From Oscillospiraceae bacterium (GTDB lineage Bacteria; Bacillota_A; Clostridia; Oscillospirales; Oscillospiraceae), in contig JAGBEM010000012.1 in NCBI GenBank assembly GCA_017936985.1, positions 1 through 25,238 of the forward strand: 25,238 bases of DNA, read 5' to 3'. Below are positions 1 through 7,925 of this stretch, one piece after another. The translations under genes and the position numbers were made by a program. Numbering within the stretch: position 1 is the first letter of the stretch; every line of letters begins with the position of its first letter. The notes below the pieces were generated by a model. It searched no databases, had not been told where the DNA came from, and was given only the letters and a program-made list of their open reading frames with translations.

Positions 1-375
1 GAAACTGCTACGACAAAAGAAAAACTGCACGACGGGGGAACGGTTCTGGGTGCACTCACAAGCTGGGCCTTAGAGGGCAGTGTGGTTACTGGTGATTCTA
101 TGCGTGCCCGTGGATATGGATCTGCAAAACGAAGTAGCTTTATGATATACCGCATGACTGTAATGGATTGGGCTTTACTGTGTGTCATGACGATCCTAAT
201 TGCATTAACAATTGCTGCTGCCTGTTACGGCCAGTTTGCTGCCGCTTTTGTACCGACGATTGAGCTTGCGCCTGTTTCCTGGGGGCTTGTAGCCTATACC
301 TGTTATCTTCTGATTCCTACTGCATTACATATAAAGGAGGCCATCCAATGGCACATTTCGAGATCAAGGATTTGA
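1..375 (+). CDS. ECF transporter T component, C-terminal part (partial)
   Basis: This frame is open from base 1, so the gene starts left of the window and only about 124 residues are visible. T components are the membrane scaffold of energy-coupling-factor vitamin importers and pass ATPase movement to the substrate-binding S protein. The visible part has the cytoplasmic coupling-helix signature SMRARGYG followed by a basic stretch (AKRSSF), then two hydrophobic segments (WALLCVMTILIALTIAAACY and a second near the end), as expected for the C-terminus of the CbiQ/EcfT family. It overlaps the ATPase gene by 28 bases, which indicates translational coupling. A second, complete T gene lies at 2697-3578, so the cassette has two T proteins. 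Family assignment is fairly sure; the substrate is inferred only from the cobamide genes downstream. Confidence 0.8.
   Translation, partial: ETATTKEKLHDGGTVLGALTSWALEGSVVTGDSMRARGYGSAKRSSFMIYRMTVMDWALLCVMTILIALTIAAACYGQFAAAFVPTIELAPVSWGLVAYTCYLLIPTALHIKEAIQWHISRSRI
333..340 (+). promoter_or_regulatory. Strong ribosome binding site for the ECF ATPase
   Basis: AAAGGAGG lies seven bases before the ATG at 348, inside the 3' end of the preceding T gene. It fixes the start of the double ATPase and shows that the two genes overlap. Confidence 0.75.
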
Positions 376-2006
376 GTTTTTCCTATCCTACCGCCAAAGG
401 CAAGAAATCTTTGGACAATGTGAGCCTGACCATCGAGAAGGGAGAGTATATTGTTCTTTGCGGCAAGTCTGGCAGTGGTAAAACGACTTTGCTACGGCAA
501 CTGAAATCTGTATTGGCACCTCATGGCAAGAAAGCCGGCGAGATCCTGTTTAACGGAATGCCTATTGAAAAGGTTAGCCAGCGGGATCAGTCTGCCAAAA
601 TCGGCTATGTGATGCAGAATCCCGATGATCAGATTGTTACAGACAAGGTGTGGCACGAACTGGCCTTTGGATTGGAAAGCCTCGGCTGCGATCAGAAAAC
701 CATGCGCTCCCGGGTCGCGGAAATGGCCTGTTATTTCGGCATCCAGGATTGGTTCCACCGGGATGTTGCTAACCTCTCCGGCGGTCAGAAGCAGCTGCTG
801 AACCTGGCATCCATCATGGCGATGCAACCAGAGGTACTGATTCTGGATGAGCCTACCAGCCAATTAGACCCCATTGCCGCATCGGATTTTCTTAATACGG
901 TTCGCAAGATCAATATTGAACTGGGCACTACTGTTATTATCACAGAACACCGTCTGGAGGATATTTTCCCATATGCAGACCGTGCCATCGTCATGGACAG
1001 TGGTAAGGTCATTGCCGACGATACCCCTCGTAATATTGGAAAGCTGCTGTATGAGCAGAAGAATGATATGTTTGCCGCAATGCCTACCCCTGTCCGTGTA
1101 TTCTATGGTGCAGAAGGTTCAGGAGATTGCCCCCTGACCGTGCGGGAAGGCCGTACTTGGCTCAGCAAGACCTATTCCGCTCCCACTGTCAATGCCCTGA
1201 GCGTGGAAGAATTGGAGGATGAAATTGAGAACCCTGCCCTTTCTTTGAAGGAATTGTGGTTCCGTTACGAAAAAGACAGTCCGGATGTATTGCGAGGCGT
1301 GTCTGCGGAAGTTCCCAAGGGCGCGCTGTACGCCATTGTGGGCGGCAACGGCGCAGGTAAGTCAACCACCTTAAAGGCTGTCTGCGGCATCTGTAAGCCC
1401 TACCATGGCAAAGTTAAGGTCTTTGGTAAACCGGTGGAGAAATACAAGTCTTCGGAACTGTTCGGCGGCTGCCTTGCTATGCTTCCGCAAGATCCCAAGA
1501 GCTTGTTTGTCAAGAAAACCGTTCGGGATGATCTGGCGGAAATGACCAAGGACGAAAAGAGAATTGCAGAGATTGCAGCTGTCTGTGAAATTGAAACCTT
1601 GCTTGACAGCCATCCCTATGACCTGTCCGGCGGTGAGCAACAGCGCAGCGCACTGGCTAAAGTGCTGCTCACCGAGCCTAAGCTTTTACTGCTGGACGAG
1701 CCTACCAAAGGCATCGACAGCTTCTTTAAGGAGAAGCTGGCAGCAATCCTCTGCAAGCTGAAGGAGCAAGGCATCACCATCGTCATGGTATCCCACGATG
1801 TGGAGTTCTGCGCCAAGTATGCGGATATGGTGTCTATGTTCTTCGACGGACAGATGCTGACCACCGATACGCCCCGCCGTTTCTTTGGCAATAACAGCTT
1901 CTATACCACCGCCGCCAACCGTATGAGCCGCCATGTGTTCTCTATGGCGGTAACTGCCGAGGATGTGGTGCAGCTGTGCAGGCAGAATCAGGAGGTCCGG
2001 GAATGA
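348..2006 (+). CDS. ECF transporter ATPase, two A domains fused in one chain
   Basis: This 552-residue protein contains two complete ABC ATPase domains and powers an ECF importer on the inner face of the membrane. Domain 1 has a Walker A at residues 39-46 (GKSGSGKT), a signature LSGGQ near 143 and a Walker B with LILDEPTSQLD. Domain 2 has a Walker A near 332-340 (GGNGAGKST), a signature LSGGE near 426 and a Walker B with LLLLDEPTKGID. Most Firmicutes encode EcfA1 and EcfA2 separately and share them among many S components. Here a fused version sits with its own S and T genes, so it is probably a dedicated (group I) transporter. It overlaps both neighbours: the ATG of the S gene overlaps its stop codon. 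Confidence 0.93.
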   Translation: MAHFEIKDLSFSYPTAKGKKSLDNVSLTIEKGEYIVLCGKSGSGKTTLLRQLKSVLAPHGKKAGEILFNGMPIEKVSQRDQSAKIGYVMQNPDDQIVTDKVWHELAFGLESLGCDQKTMRSRVAEMACYFGIQDWFHRDVANLSGGQKQLLNLASIMAMQPEVLILDEPTSQLDPIAASDFLNTVRKINIELGTTVIITEHRLEDIFPYADRAIVMDSGKVIADDTPRNIGKLLYEQKNDMFAAMPTPVRVFYGAEGSGDCPLTVREGRTWLSKTYSAPTVNALSVEELEDEIENPALSLKELWFRYEKDSPDVLRGVSAEVPKGALYAIVGGNGAGKSTTLKAVCGICKPYHGKVKVFGKPVEKYKSSELFGGCLAMLPQDPKSLFVKKTVRDDLAEMTKDEKRIAEIAAVCEIETLLDSHPYDLSGGEQQRSALAKVLLTEPKLLLLDEPTKGIDSFFKEKLAAILCKLKEQGITIVMVSHDVEFCAKYADMVSMFFDGQMLTTDTPRRFFGNNSFYTTAANRMSRHVFSMAVTAEDVVQLCRQNQEVRE

Positions 2007-2707
2007 AGAAATCCAACATAGCCACATTGCTTGTTTTTCTGCTGCTGATTCCTGCGACTTTATTCCTGGGAACAAAAATACCGGGACGCAGCTACTACAT
2101 CACCGGTACATTGATTATTCTGGAACTGATGATCCCGTTCTTTATGGCCTTTGAAGGCAGAAAACCCCAGGCCAGAGAATTGGTTGTGATTGCCGTTATG
2201 TGTGCCATTGCCATCGCGGCCCGTGTGGCAATTCCCATTCCTAATTTCAAGGCGATCTTTGCCATTATCATGCTTAGCGGCATTGCGTTCGGACCGGAGG
2301 CAGGTTTTATGGTAGGTGCGATCTCTGCTTTTGCCAGCAACTTCTTCTACGGACAAGGCCCCTACACACCCTGGCAGATGATGGCCTATGGTGCGGGCGG
2401 TATGCTGGCAGGCTTTCTGTTTGCCAAGGGCCGGCTGCCAAGAAAGCCTTTGATCATGGCAATTTTTGGTTTCCTTGCGGTGATTTTGTGGGTTGGCCCT
2501 CTGCTGGATACCTCCAGTGTGTTCTTAATGCTGTCTGATATCAACTGGAACTCTGTGCTTCTCACTTACACAGCAGGTCTTTCTGTGAACATCAGCCAGG
2601 CGGTTTGCACTGTGCTGGTTATGCTGCTCTTCGGAAGACCTCTGCTTGACAAGCTGGACCGCATTCAGGTCAAGTACGGGATGATGGAGGGCGACGATGG
2701 GCTTTGA
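2003..2707 (+). CDS. ECF transporter S component (probable corrinoid or lower-ligand binding subunit)
   Basis: A 234-residue, very hydrophobic protein with about six membrane helices. The ATG at 2003 is chosen over an upstream in-frame start at 1976 because GGAGG at 1991-1995 precedes it and the ATGA overlap with the ATPase stop is typical of this operon. The stretch around AIAARVAIPIPNFKAI and SGIAFGPEAGFMVGAISAF, followed by FFYGQGPYTPWQM, is typical of the ECF_trnsprt S-component family, which includes CbrT-like cobalamin binders. S components bind the vitamin and topple in the membrane when driven by the A/T module. The substrate cannot be read from sequence. The CobT/CobU/CobS/CobC neighbours suggest cobalamin, another cobamide, cobinamide, or a benzimidazole-type lower ligand. 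Confidence 0.85.
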   Translation: MKKSNIATLLVFLLLIPATLFLGTKIPGRSYYITGTLIILELMIPFFMAFEGRKPQARELVVIAVMCAIAIAARVAIPIPNFKAIFAIIMLSGIAFGPEAGFMVGAISAFASNFFYGQGPYTPWQMMAYGAGGMLAGFLFAKGRLPRKPLIMAIFGFLAVILWVGPLLDTSSVFLMLSDINWNSVLLTYTAGLSVNISQAVCTVLVMLLFGRPLLDKLDRIQVKYGMMEGDDGL

Positions 2708-3578
2708 GAAATGCCACCCCGCGGTGAATTTAATTTACTTTGCTACTGTAATCGCTGGTATGATTACTTTTCAACATCCCGTATTTTTGCTGATTTCTTT
2801 CGTTTGTGCGTTTATTTACAGCATTAAGCGCAACGGTTGGAAGGCGTTGATATTCAACACTGTACTGCTTCCGTTTATAGCGGCCTACGCATTCTACTAC
2901 AGCAGCTATAACCATTTTGGTGTGACCGTGCTGCAGCAGAATATGATCGGCAACAATATGACTCTGGAGAGCCTTGTGTATGGTTTTGTTCTGGGCTTTG
3001 TGGTTGCCGGTGTGCTGATCTGGTTTTCCTGTGTGTACTCTGTGTTCACAACAGACAAAGTAGTATACCTTTTTGGCAAGGTTAGTCCTCGGTTGAGCCT
3101 GTTTTTGGCGATCATTCTTCGTATGGTGCCCCGCATCAAGAAAGAGGCGAAGAAAATCAACACTGCCCAGCGCGGCATTGGCAGAGGTGCAAATCAAGGT
3201 AATCTGTTTCGGCGACTGAGGAATAGCATCCGGATACTATCCATGCTGATTACCTGGACAATAGACTCCCTAACTGTTGCGTCGGAATCTATGCGCAGCC
3301 GTGGCAACACTTTGCGAGGCAGAAAAGCCTTTTCCATTTACCGCTTTGATAACCGGGACAGAGCCTATGTAATAGGCGTGTTTGCAAGTCTGACTGTGAT
3401 TCTGATGGCAGTAATGCTAAAACAAACGGATATCCTCTATGATCCCAAGATCATTATGACACCGATTACCTCCATGTCCTATGTGTTTTACATCGGTTAT
3501 GCCGTCTTTTGCTTAATGCCCCTTATGCTGGAGCTGTGGACGGAATATCGCTTCAAGAAAGCAAGGAGATCACTGTGA
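2697..3578 (+). CDS. ECF transporter T component (CbiQ/EcfT family), second copy
   Basis: A 293-residue membrane protein, complete. Several hydrophobic segments lie in the first 150 residues. Two cytoplasmic coupling motifs follow: RIKKEAKKINTAQRGIGRG near 145-165 and SMRSRGNTLRGRKAFSIYRF near 200-220. Two more membrane segments end the chain. The X-R-G motifs are the sites by which T proteins grip the two ATPases. GGAGG at 2686-2690 precedes the ATG, and the gene overlaps the S gene by 11 bases. It is paralogous to the partial T gene at the window's left edge. Whether the two T proteins act together or one serves another S component cannot be told here. Confidence 0.9.
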   Translation: MGFEKCHPAVNLIYFATVIAGMITFQHPVFLLISFVCAFIYSIKRNGWKALIFNTVLLPFIAAYAFYYSSYNHFGVTVLQQNMIGNNMTLESLVYGFVLGFVVAGVLIWFSCVYSVFTTDKVVYLFGKVSPRLSLFLAIILRMVPRIKKEAKKINTAQRGIGRGANQGNLFRRLRNSIRILSMLITWTIDSLTVASESMRSRGNTLRGRKAFSIYRFDNRDRAYVIGVFASLTVILMAVMLKQTDILYDPKIIMTPITSMSYVFYIGYAVFCLMPLMLELWTEYRFKKARRSL

Positions 3579-4324
3579 GAAAAGATAAAGTCTATATTTC
3601 CACCATATCCACCGATGCGGTCCGGGTAGCACAGGAGTACGGCCTTGGTCTGGAGATTGCTGAATACTGCACCGCCTGGAATATGGACGAAAAATTTGCC
3701 GGTGTGGATGGCGTAGTCAAAAAAAAGCTGGAGGGGATCTGGGGCTGTACACTACATGCTCCCTATAACGAACTGTTTCCCTGCGCCATTGATAAAAAAG
3801 CCAGGGAGTTGGCAGCATACCGCTACCGGCAGGCAACCGACCTGGCGAATCGCTATGGAGCCACCAAGGTTGTGATCCACGGCGGTTATAATCCCAGGAT
3901 CTATTTTCCGGTTTGGTATGTGGAGCAATCCATTCTGTTTTGGAAGGCTTTTCTGGAAGAAGACCCCGGTGTGCAGATCGTGCTGGAAAATGTTTTGGAA
4001 GACGATCCCCAGTGGCTGTTGGACATCGTAAAGGGCGTGGATGATCCTCGGCTCCGGCTTTGTTTGGATATTGGTCATGTGAATGCCTATTCCGGTGTGC
4101 CGGTAATGGATTGGCTGGAAGCCTGGGCACCGTATATCTCCCACTTCCACATCCACAACAACGACAGCTCCCGGGATCAGCACAATGCACTCACGGATGG
4201 CACGATCCCTGTGGAGCAGCTGCTTGACCGTGCGCAGACGCTTTGCCCGGAGGCTACTTATACACTGGAACTGATGAAAGACAAGCCTTCCGTAGAGTGG
4301 CTGGCAGAAAACAATAGGATTTGA
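3575..4324 (+). CDS. cbiR: AP endonuclease 2-fold (TIM barrel) hydrolase, probable CbiR-type cobamide remodelling enzyme
   Basis: A 249-residue protein of the xylose-isomerase-like/AP endonuclease 2 superfamily. The start is the GTG at 3575, whose last two bases overlap the preceding TGA, with AAGGAGA upstream; the longer frame from 3509 lacks a site. Likely metal ligands are all present: H61 (LHAPYN), H102 (VIHGGYNP), E138 (LENV), D165 and H168 (CLDIGH), the HFHIHNND cluster at 190-197, H203 and E232 (LELMKD). Most annotators would call it a sugar phosphate isomerase/epimerase. CbiR, first characterised in Akkermansia muciniphila, is a member of this superfamily and hydrolyses the phosphoribosyl bond in the cobamide nucleotide loop. 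The position between a vitamin importer and CobT/CobU/CobS fits that reaction exactly. The fold is certain; the CbiR assignment is inferred from fold plus context. Confidence 0.72.
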   Translation: MRKDKVYISTISTDAVRVAQEYGLGLEIAEYCTAWNMDEKFAGVDGVVKKKLEGIWGCTLHAPYNELFPCAIDKKARELAAYRYRQATDLANRYGATKVVIHGGYNPRIYFPVWYVEQSILFWKAFLEEDPGVQIVLENVLEDDPQWLLDIVKGVDDPRLRLCLDIGHVNAYSGVPVMDWLEAWAPYISHFHIHNNDSSRDQHNALTDGTIPVEQLLDRAQTLCPEATYTLELMKDKPSVEWLAENNRI

Positions 4325-4333
4325 GGTGGATTT

Positions 4334-4612
4334 ATGGATAACTGTTATCGGTTTTTTCAAAATCGGGAGTGCGAATATTTCCCTTGCCATAAGGTAAATG
4401 ACGACAGTGCGTTTAATTGTCTGTTCTGTTATTGCCCGCTATACGCGCTGGGTGATCAGTGCGGCGGTAACTTTTCCTATACTGAGTATGGTCTTAAGGA
4501 CTGCTCCAATTGCATGCTGCCACATAGCTTGCAGGGATATGATTATGTGCTTTCAAAGTACTCTCAGATTGCGGAGCTGGCAAAGCAAAATTGTAAGGCG
4601 AAAGAAGAATGA
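4334..4612 (+). CDS. Cysteine-rich small-domain protein of cobamide operons
   Basis: A 92-residue soluble protein with nine cysteines, including the dense run CLFCYCPLY and the pair CSNC, plus conserved FFQN, CEYFPCHK and GGNF motifs. This matches the 'cysteine-rich small domain' family often found beside, or fused to, cobalamin-salvage proteins. The spacing suggests binding of zinc or an iron-sulfur cluster, but no activity is established. GAGGTGG lies upstream of the ATG, and the stop overlaps the CobT start, so the two are translationally coupled. The family call is good; the role is unknown, perhaps as a corrinoid-handling or metal-site accessory protein. Confidence 0.75.
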   Translation: MDNCYRFFQNRECEYFPCHKVNDDSAFNCLFCYCPLYALGDQCGGNFSYTEYGLKDCSNCMLPHSLQGYDYVLSKYSQIAELAKQNCKAKEE

Positions 4613-5706
4613 TCCGTATGGATTTTCAAGATTATATTTCATCTGTTTCTCCCCTGGATGATGCAGCTATGGCTGCAGCTCGTCAGCGGCAGGCGCAGCT
4701 GGCAAAACCGCCCGGTTCATTGGGTCGATTGGAAGACTTGTCCGTCCAGCTTGCGGGCATTACTGGGAAAGTACACAACCGAATTGAAAAGAAACACCTT
4801 CTGGTATTCGCTGCTGATAATGGCGTGGTGGCAGAGGGCGTATCCAGTGCGCCCCAAAGTGTGACATTGATGCAGACCATCAACCTGACACGGCACAAAA
4901 CCGGTGCTTCTACTTTGTGTAAGCATTTTGGCTGTGAGATTACTGTCTGTGATGTGGGCGTCAATGCGGACATCAAGGAGCCTGCGGTTCTAAACCGCAA
5001 GATCGCTTACGGCACACAGAATATTGCAATTGGCCCTGCTATGACCAGAGAGCAGGCAGTCCAGGCAATGTTGACCGGAATCGAATTGGCGCAAAAAACC
5101 GATGCAGATGTAATAGGCATCGGTGAAATGGGCATCGGCAATACGACGACCTCTGCCGCAGTGCTGTCTGTCTTACTCGATGCATCCCCTGAAGCTGTAA
5201 CCGGTCGGGGCGGTGGCATTACAGACGATAGTTTCCGCAAAAAGAAGGAAGTCATCAAAACTGCTGTTGCAGTCAACAAGCCTGATAAAAACGACGTAGT
5301 GGATGTACTGGCAAAGATAGGCGGATTCGATATTGCCGCCATGTGCGGTGCGTTTATCGGTGCGGCGGCAACCCACCGCCCGGTGGTAATCGACGGGTTT
5401 ATTTCTTCAGTTGCGGCTTTGTGTGCTGTACGGCTATGTCCTAATGTAAAGGGGTACCTTGTGCCCAGCCATGCGTCCTACGAGATCGGCTACAAGCTTG
5501 CCATGGATGCCATGGAACTGCAGCCATTGTTCCTGCTGGGCATGCGATTGGGTGAAGGCAGCGGCTGCCCGCTTGCGTTCCAGGTGCTTGAAGCAGCGTG
5601 CGCTATCATAGGTGATATGGCGACCTTTGCGGAGGCTGACATTGACGATGGCTATCTGGACGAGATCCGCCAGGGCGACAAATTCACCGTGGAGGAAAGC
5701 ATATGA
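4609..5706 (+). CDS. cobT: Nicotinate-nucleotide--dimethylbenzimidazole phosphoribosyltransferase CobT
   Basis: CobT moves the phosphoribosyl group from nicotinate mononucleotide to a free lower-ligand base, giving an alpha-riboside phosphate for cobamide assembly. The 365-residue length matches the family (about 350). Diagnostic motifs are KPPGSLGRLE near residues 33-42, FAADNGVVAEGVS near 67, GIGEMGIGNTT near 170, and GEGSG at 315-319 containing the catalytic glutamate E316. The start at 4609 overlaps the previous stop (ATGA); an in-frame ATG at 4618 is an alternative. The stop overlaps the CobU start. CobT homologues differ in base preference, so the lower ligand used here is not determined by sequence inspection. 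Confidence 0.96.
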   Translation: MIRMDFQDYISSVSPLDDAAMAAARQRQAQLAKPPGSLGRLEDLSVQLAGITGKVHNRIEKKHLLVFAADNGVVAEGVSSAPQSVTLMQTINLTRHKTGASTLCKHFGCEITVCDVGVNADIKEPAVLNRKIAYGTQNIAIGPAMTREQAVQAMLTGIELAQKTDADVIGIGEMGIGNTTTSAAVLSVLLDASPEAVTGRGGGITDDSFRKKKEVIKTAVAVNKPDKNDVVDVLAKIGGFDIAAMCGAFIGAAATHRPVVIDGFISSVAALCAVRLCPNVKGYLVPSHASYEIGYKLAMDAMELQPLFLLGMRLGEGSGCPLAFQVLEAACAIIGDMATFAEADIDDGYLDEIRQGDKFTVEESI

Positions 5707-6248
5707 CTTACTTTATCTCCGGTGGTGCCAAAAACGGAAAATCCACACTGGCGCAGGACCTAACTGTGGCGCTGGCCAAAGGTGGAAAGCATTATTATGT
5801 GGCAACGATGATTTCGTCGGGAGCTGAGGATGATGAACGTATCCGACGACATATTGCAGACCGGGAAGGTATGGGTTTTGAGACCGTAGAGTGCTTCCGG
5901 AACATTATGGATTGCCTGAACACCGCAGATAAAGACGGTGTGTTTTTGGTGGACAGCGTTACTGCGCTGATCCAGAATTCTCTGTTTCCCATCGAGAAGA
6001 ACTACGAGATGGACGTAAGCGCGGCGAACCGTTGCGCCGACGAGCTGATTGAATTTGCCGGGGCAATCCGGCATGTCATCTTTGTCAGCGACTATATTTA
6101 TTCGGATGCAGAGCGGTATTCGGAAAGCACAGAAGTGTATCGCAAGTGTTTGGCATCCATTGACCGCCGATTGGCTGCAGTTTGCGATACAGTAATCGAA
6201 ATATCTGCCGGGCAGCTTATTATTCACAAGGGGGATTTGTGCATATGA
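5703..6248 (+). CDS. cobU: Adenosylcobinamide kinase / adenosylcobinamide-phosphate guanylyltransferase CobU
   Basis: A 181-residue protein with an intact P-loop at residues 7-14 (GGAKNGKS). DERIRRH follows, where H50 corresponds to the histidine guanylylated in CobU, and FLVDSVTALIQN is the Walker-B region. CobU phosphorylates cobinamide and converts cobinamide phosphate to GDP-cobinamide. In a remodelling pathway that starts with CbiR, only the guanylyltransferase step would be needed. It overlaps cobT and cobS by four bases each. The C-terminus (DAERYSESTEVYRKCLASIDRRLA) is more diverged than usual and lacks the AENR-type motif, which instead appears in the short CobU-like protein at 6995-7357. 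Confidence 0.9.
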   Translation: MTYFISGGAKNGKSTLAQDLTVALAKGGKHYYVATMISSGAEDDERIRRHIADREGMGFETVECFRNIMDCLNTADKDGVFLVDSVTALIQNSLFPIEKNYEMDVSAANRCADELIEFAGAIRHVIFVSDYIYSDAERYSESTEVYRKCLASIDRRLAAVCDTVIEISAGQLIIHKGDLCI

Positions 6249-6985
6249 AAATACTTTTACACGCCTATGCTATGTGCCAAAGTATGTTTTGCGCCATCCC
6301 TTGCCCGTGGAAAATATGGGACGAGAAGGCAAAGGGAAAGATGCTTTTGTTTCTTCCCATCATAGGATTGGAGATTGGCGCGATCTGGGCTGGCCTTGCG
6401 TGGGTATGTGGCTTTTTGAAGCTGCCTGCATTGGTCGCGGGACTGATCCTCTGTGCCTATCCCTACATCATCACAGGCTTTATCCATCTGGATGGCTATA
6501 TGGATGTAACCGACGCAGTCAAGTCCTGGCGGGATTTGGAGCGCCGAAGAGAAATCTTGAAGGATTCGCGTGTAGGTAGCTTTGCGGTAATTGGCATTGT
6601 TCTGCTGATGATTGCACAGTTTGCGTTCTTTGCATCTGCACCGGAAGCTGCCAATTACCTGATTCTGATTTTTATCCCTGCGGTCAGCCGTTGCTGTTCT
6701 GCCCTGGCTGTTACCGGGTTAAAGCCTATGTCCACCAGCCAGTATGCAGATCAGAAGAAACCAAAAGCACACCTTATCGTGCTGACGGTCATGCTTGTCG
6801 TATGCCTTGGAGCAGGCTTCCTGCTCTGCGGCAAATACGGCTTTGCGCTTGTTGGCTGCATGGCGGGTTTCGGTCTTGCTCTGCTGCGTGCTTACAAATC
6901 CCTGGACGGTATGAACGGTGATATTTCCGGTTATGCACTGACAATTGGCGAACTGTGCGCCGTGGCCGTATATGCGCTCATTTAG
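6245..6985 (+). CDS. cobS: Adenosylcobinamide-GDP ribazoletransferase (cobalamin synthase) CobS
   Basis: A 246-residue integral membrane protein, the normal CobS length. It joins GDP-cobinamide to an alpha-riboside (phosphate) to make the finished cobamide (phosphate). The family signature GFIHLDGYMDVTDA near residues 78-91, followed by RRREILKDSRVGSFAV, carries the acidic residues thought to bind metal and GDP-cobinamide. Several hydrophobic helices follow. The ATG at 6245 is preferred over an upstream start at 6182: AAGGGGGAT precedes it and it overlaps the CobU stop as ATGA, like the other junctions here. Confidence 0.95.
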   Translation: MKILLHAYAMCQSMFCAIPCPWKIWDEKAKGKMLLFLPIIGLEIGAIWAGLAWVCGFLKLPALVAGLILCAYPYIITGFIHLDGYMDVTDAVKSWRDLERRREILKDSRVGSFAVIGIVLLMIAQFAFFASAPEAANYLILIFIPAVSRCCSALAVTGLKPMSTSQYADQKKPKAHLIVLTVMLVVCLGAGFLLCGKYGFALVGCMAGFGLALLRAYKSLDGMNGDISGYALTIGELCAVAVYALI

Positions 6986-6994
6986 GAGGTTATT

Positions 6995-7357
6995 ATGATT
7001 CTCATTATTGGCGGTGCGTATCAAGGCAAGCTGGATTTTGCGAAAGACGCTTTTGGCATCACGGATACGGAGGTGTACACCTGTACTTCCGGTGAGATTG
7101 ATTTCTCTAAGCGATGCATCTATAAGATTGAAGATTTTGTCTATGGCCACCAAGATCCTGTTTCCTATTTTCAGGCGCACCGGGAGGAGTGGAAGGACAG
7201 TGTCTTGATCCTGCAGGATATCTTCTGTGGTGTAGTCCCTATGGGAGCAGAAAACCGTGCTTGGCGACAGAAAGCCGGAAGACTGGCGCAGTACCTTAGC
7301 CGGGAAGCAAATCAGGTCAGCAGGATCTTCTGCGGATTGGAGCAAAGACTGAAATGA
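6995..7357 (+). CDS. Short CobU-like protein with a degenerate P-loop
   Basis: A 120-residue protein, much shorter than CobU (about 180). The N-terminus MILIIGGAYQGKLDFA is a CobU P-loop in which the usual Ser/Thr after GK is replaced by Leu13. The C-terminal GAENRAWRQKAGRLAQYL and SRIFCGLEQRLK are typical of the CobU end. The region carrying the guanylylated histidine is missing. It follows cobS after nine bases with an AGGAGG site and overlaps cobC by four bases. The middle has been lost without loss of the reading frame, so it seems to be maintained as a gene. It could be a non-catalytic CobU partner, a kinase-only form, or a protein with a new role in nucleotide-loop assembly. Confidence 0.75.
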   Translation: MILIIGGAYQGKLDFAKDAFGITDTEVYTCTSGEIDFSKRCIYKIEDFVYGHQDPVSYFQAHREEWKDSVLILQDIFCGVVPMGAENRAWRQKAGRLAQYLSREANQVSRIFCGLEQRLK

Positions 7358-7890
7358 CCATTTATTTGATTCGGCACGGCAAAACGGAAGCCAACGAAAA
7401 ACACTTGTACTGTGGCAGTACAGACCTACCCTTATCTGAAATAGGCAAGGCAGAGTTGCAAGCGCTTCACTATGATATTAAAAATGTCCGCTTCATTACC
7501 AGCGGTATGAAACGGACAAATGAAACCTTGCGTATTCTGTTTGGTGATGTGCCCTACGTGGAAGATCCTCGTTTCCGGGAGGTTGACTTCGGTATTTTTG
7601 AAATGCGCAGCTATGACGAGCTAAAAGATACCTCCGACTATCAGGCGTGGCTTGCCGGAGACAATAGCGCAAATATACCGCCAAAGGGCGAAAGCGGTGC
7701 GCAGATGAAAGTGCGGGTGTTGGCGGCATTCTCTGAGATTCGGGAAGATACCTGCATCATCACCCACGGCGGTGTAATCGCTGCAATCATGGAACAGCTT
7801 TTCCCGGAAGATAATAAGAACATCTACCAGTGGCAACCAAAACCGGGCTGTGGATATGCTGTAGAACAACGCAATTACAGAATGCTGTAG
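7354..7890 (+). CDS. cobC: Histidine phosphatase family protein, alpha-ribazole phosphatase CobC
   Basis: A 178-residue member of the phosphoglycerate-mutase-like histidine phosphatases. RHGKTEAN at residues 7-14 holds the phosphorylated histidine H8; REVDFGIFE holds the acid; THGG near residue 138 holds the second catalytic histidine. CobC removes phosphate from alpha-ribazole phosphate or from the cobamide phosphate made by CobS. It is the last gene of the operon, overlaps the short CobU-like gene by four bases, and is followed by a perfect hairpin. The assignment as CobC rather than a generic phosphatase rests on context. Confidence 0.88.
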   Translation: MTIYLIRHGKTEANEKHLYCGSTDLPLSEIGKAELQALHYDIKNVRFITSGMKRTNETLRILFGDVPYVEDPRFREVDFGIFEMRSYDELKDTSDYQAWLAGDNSANIPPKGESGAQMKVRVLAAFSEIREDTCIITHGGVIAAIMEQLFPEDNKNIYQWQPKPGCGYAVEQRNYRML

Positions 7891-7925
7891 AAGATAAACC
7901 CAATTAAACAACCGCTAAATCATAA

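Noticed and set aside
2730..3197. 155-codon - strand frame inside the second T component
   Set aside because: The + strand gene has all the family motifs and a ribosome site; the antisense frame has neither.
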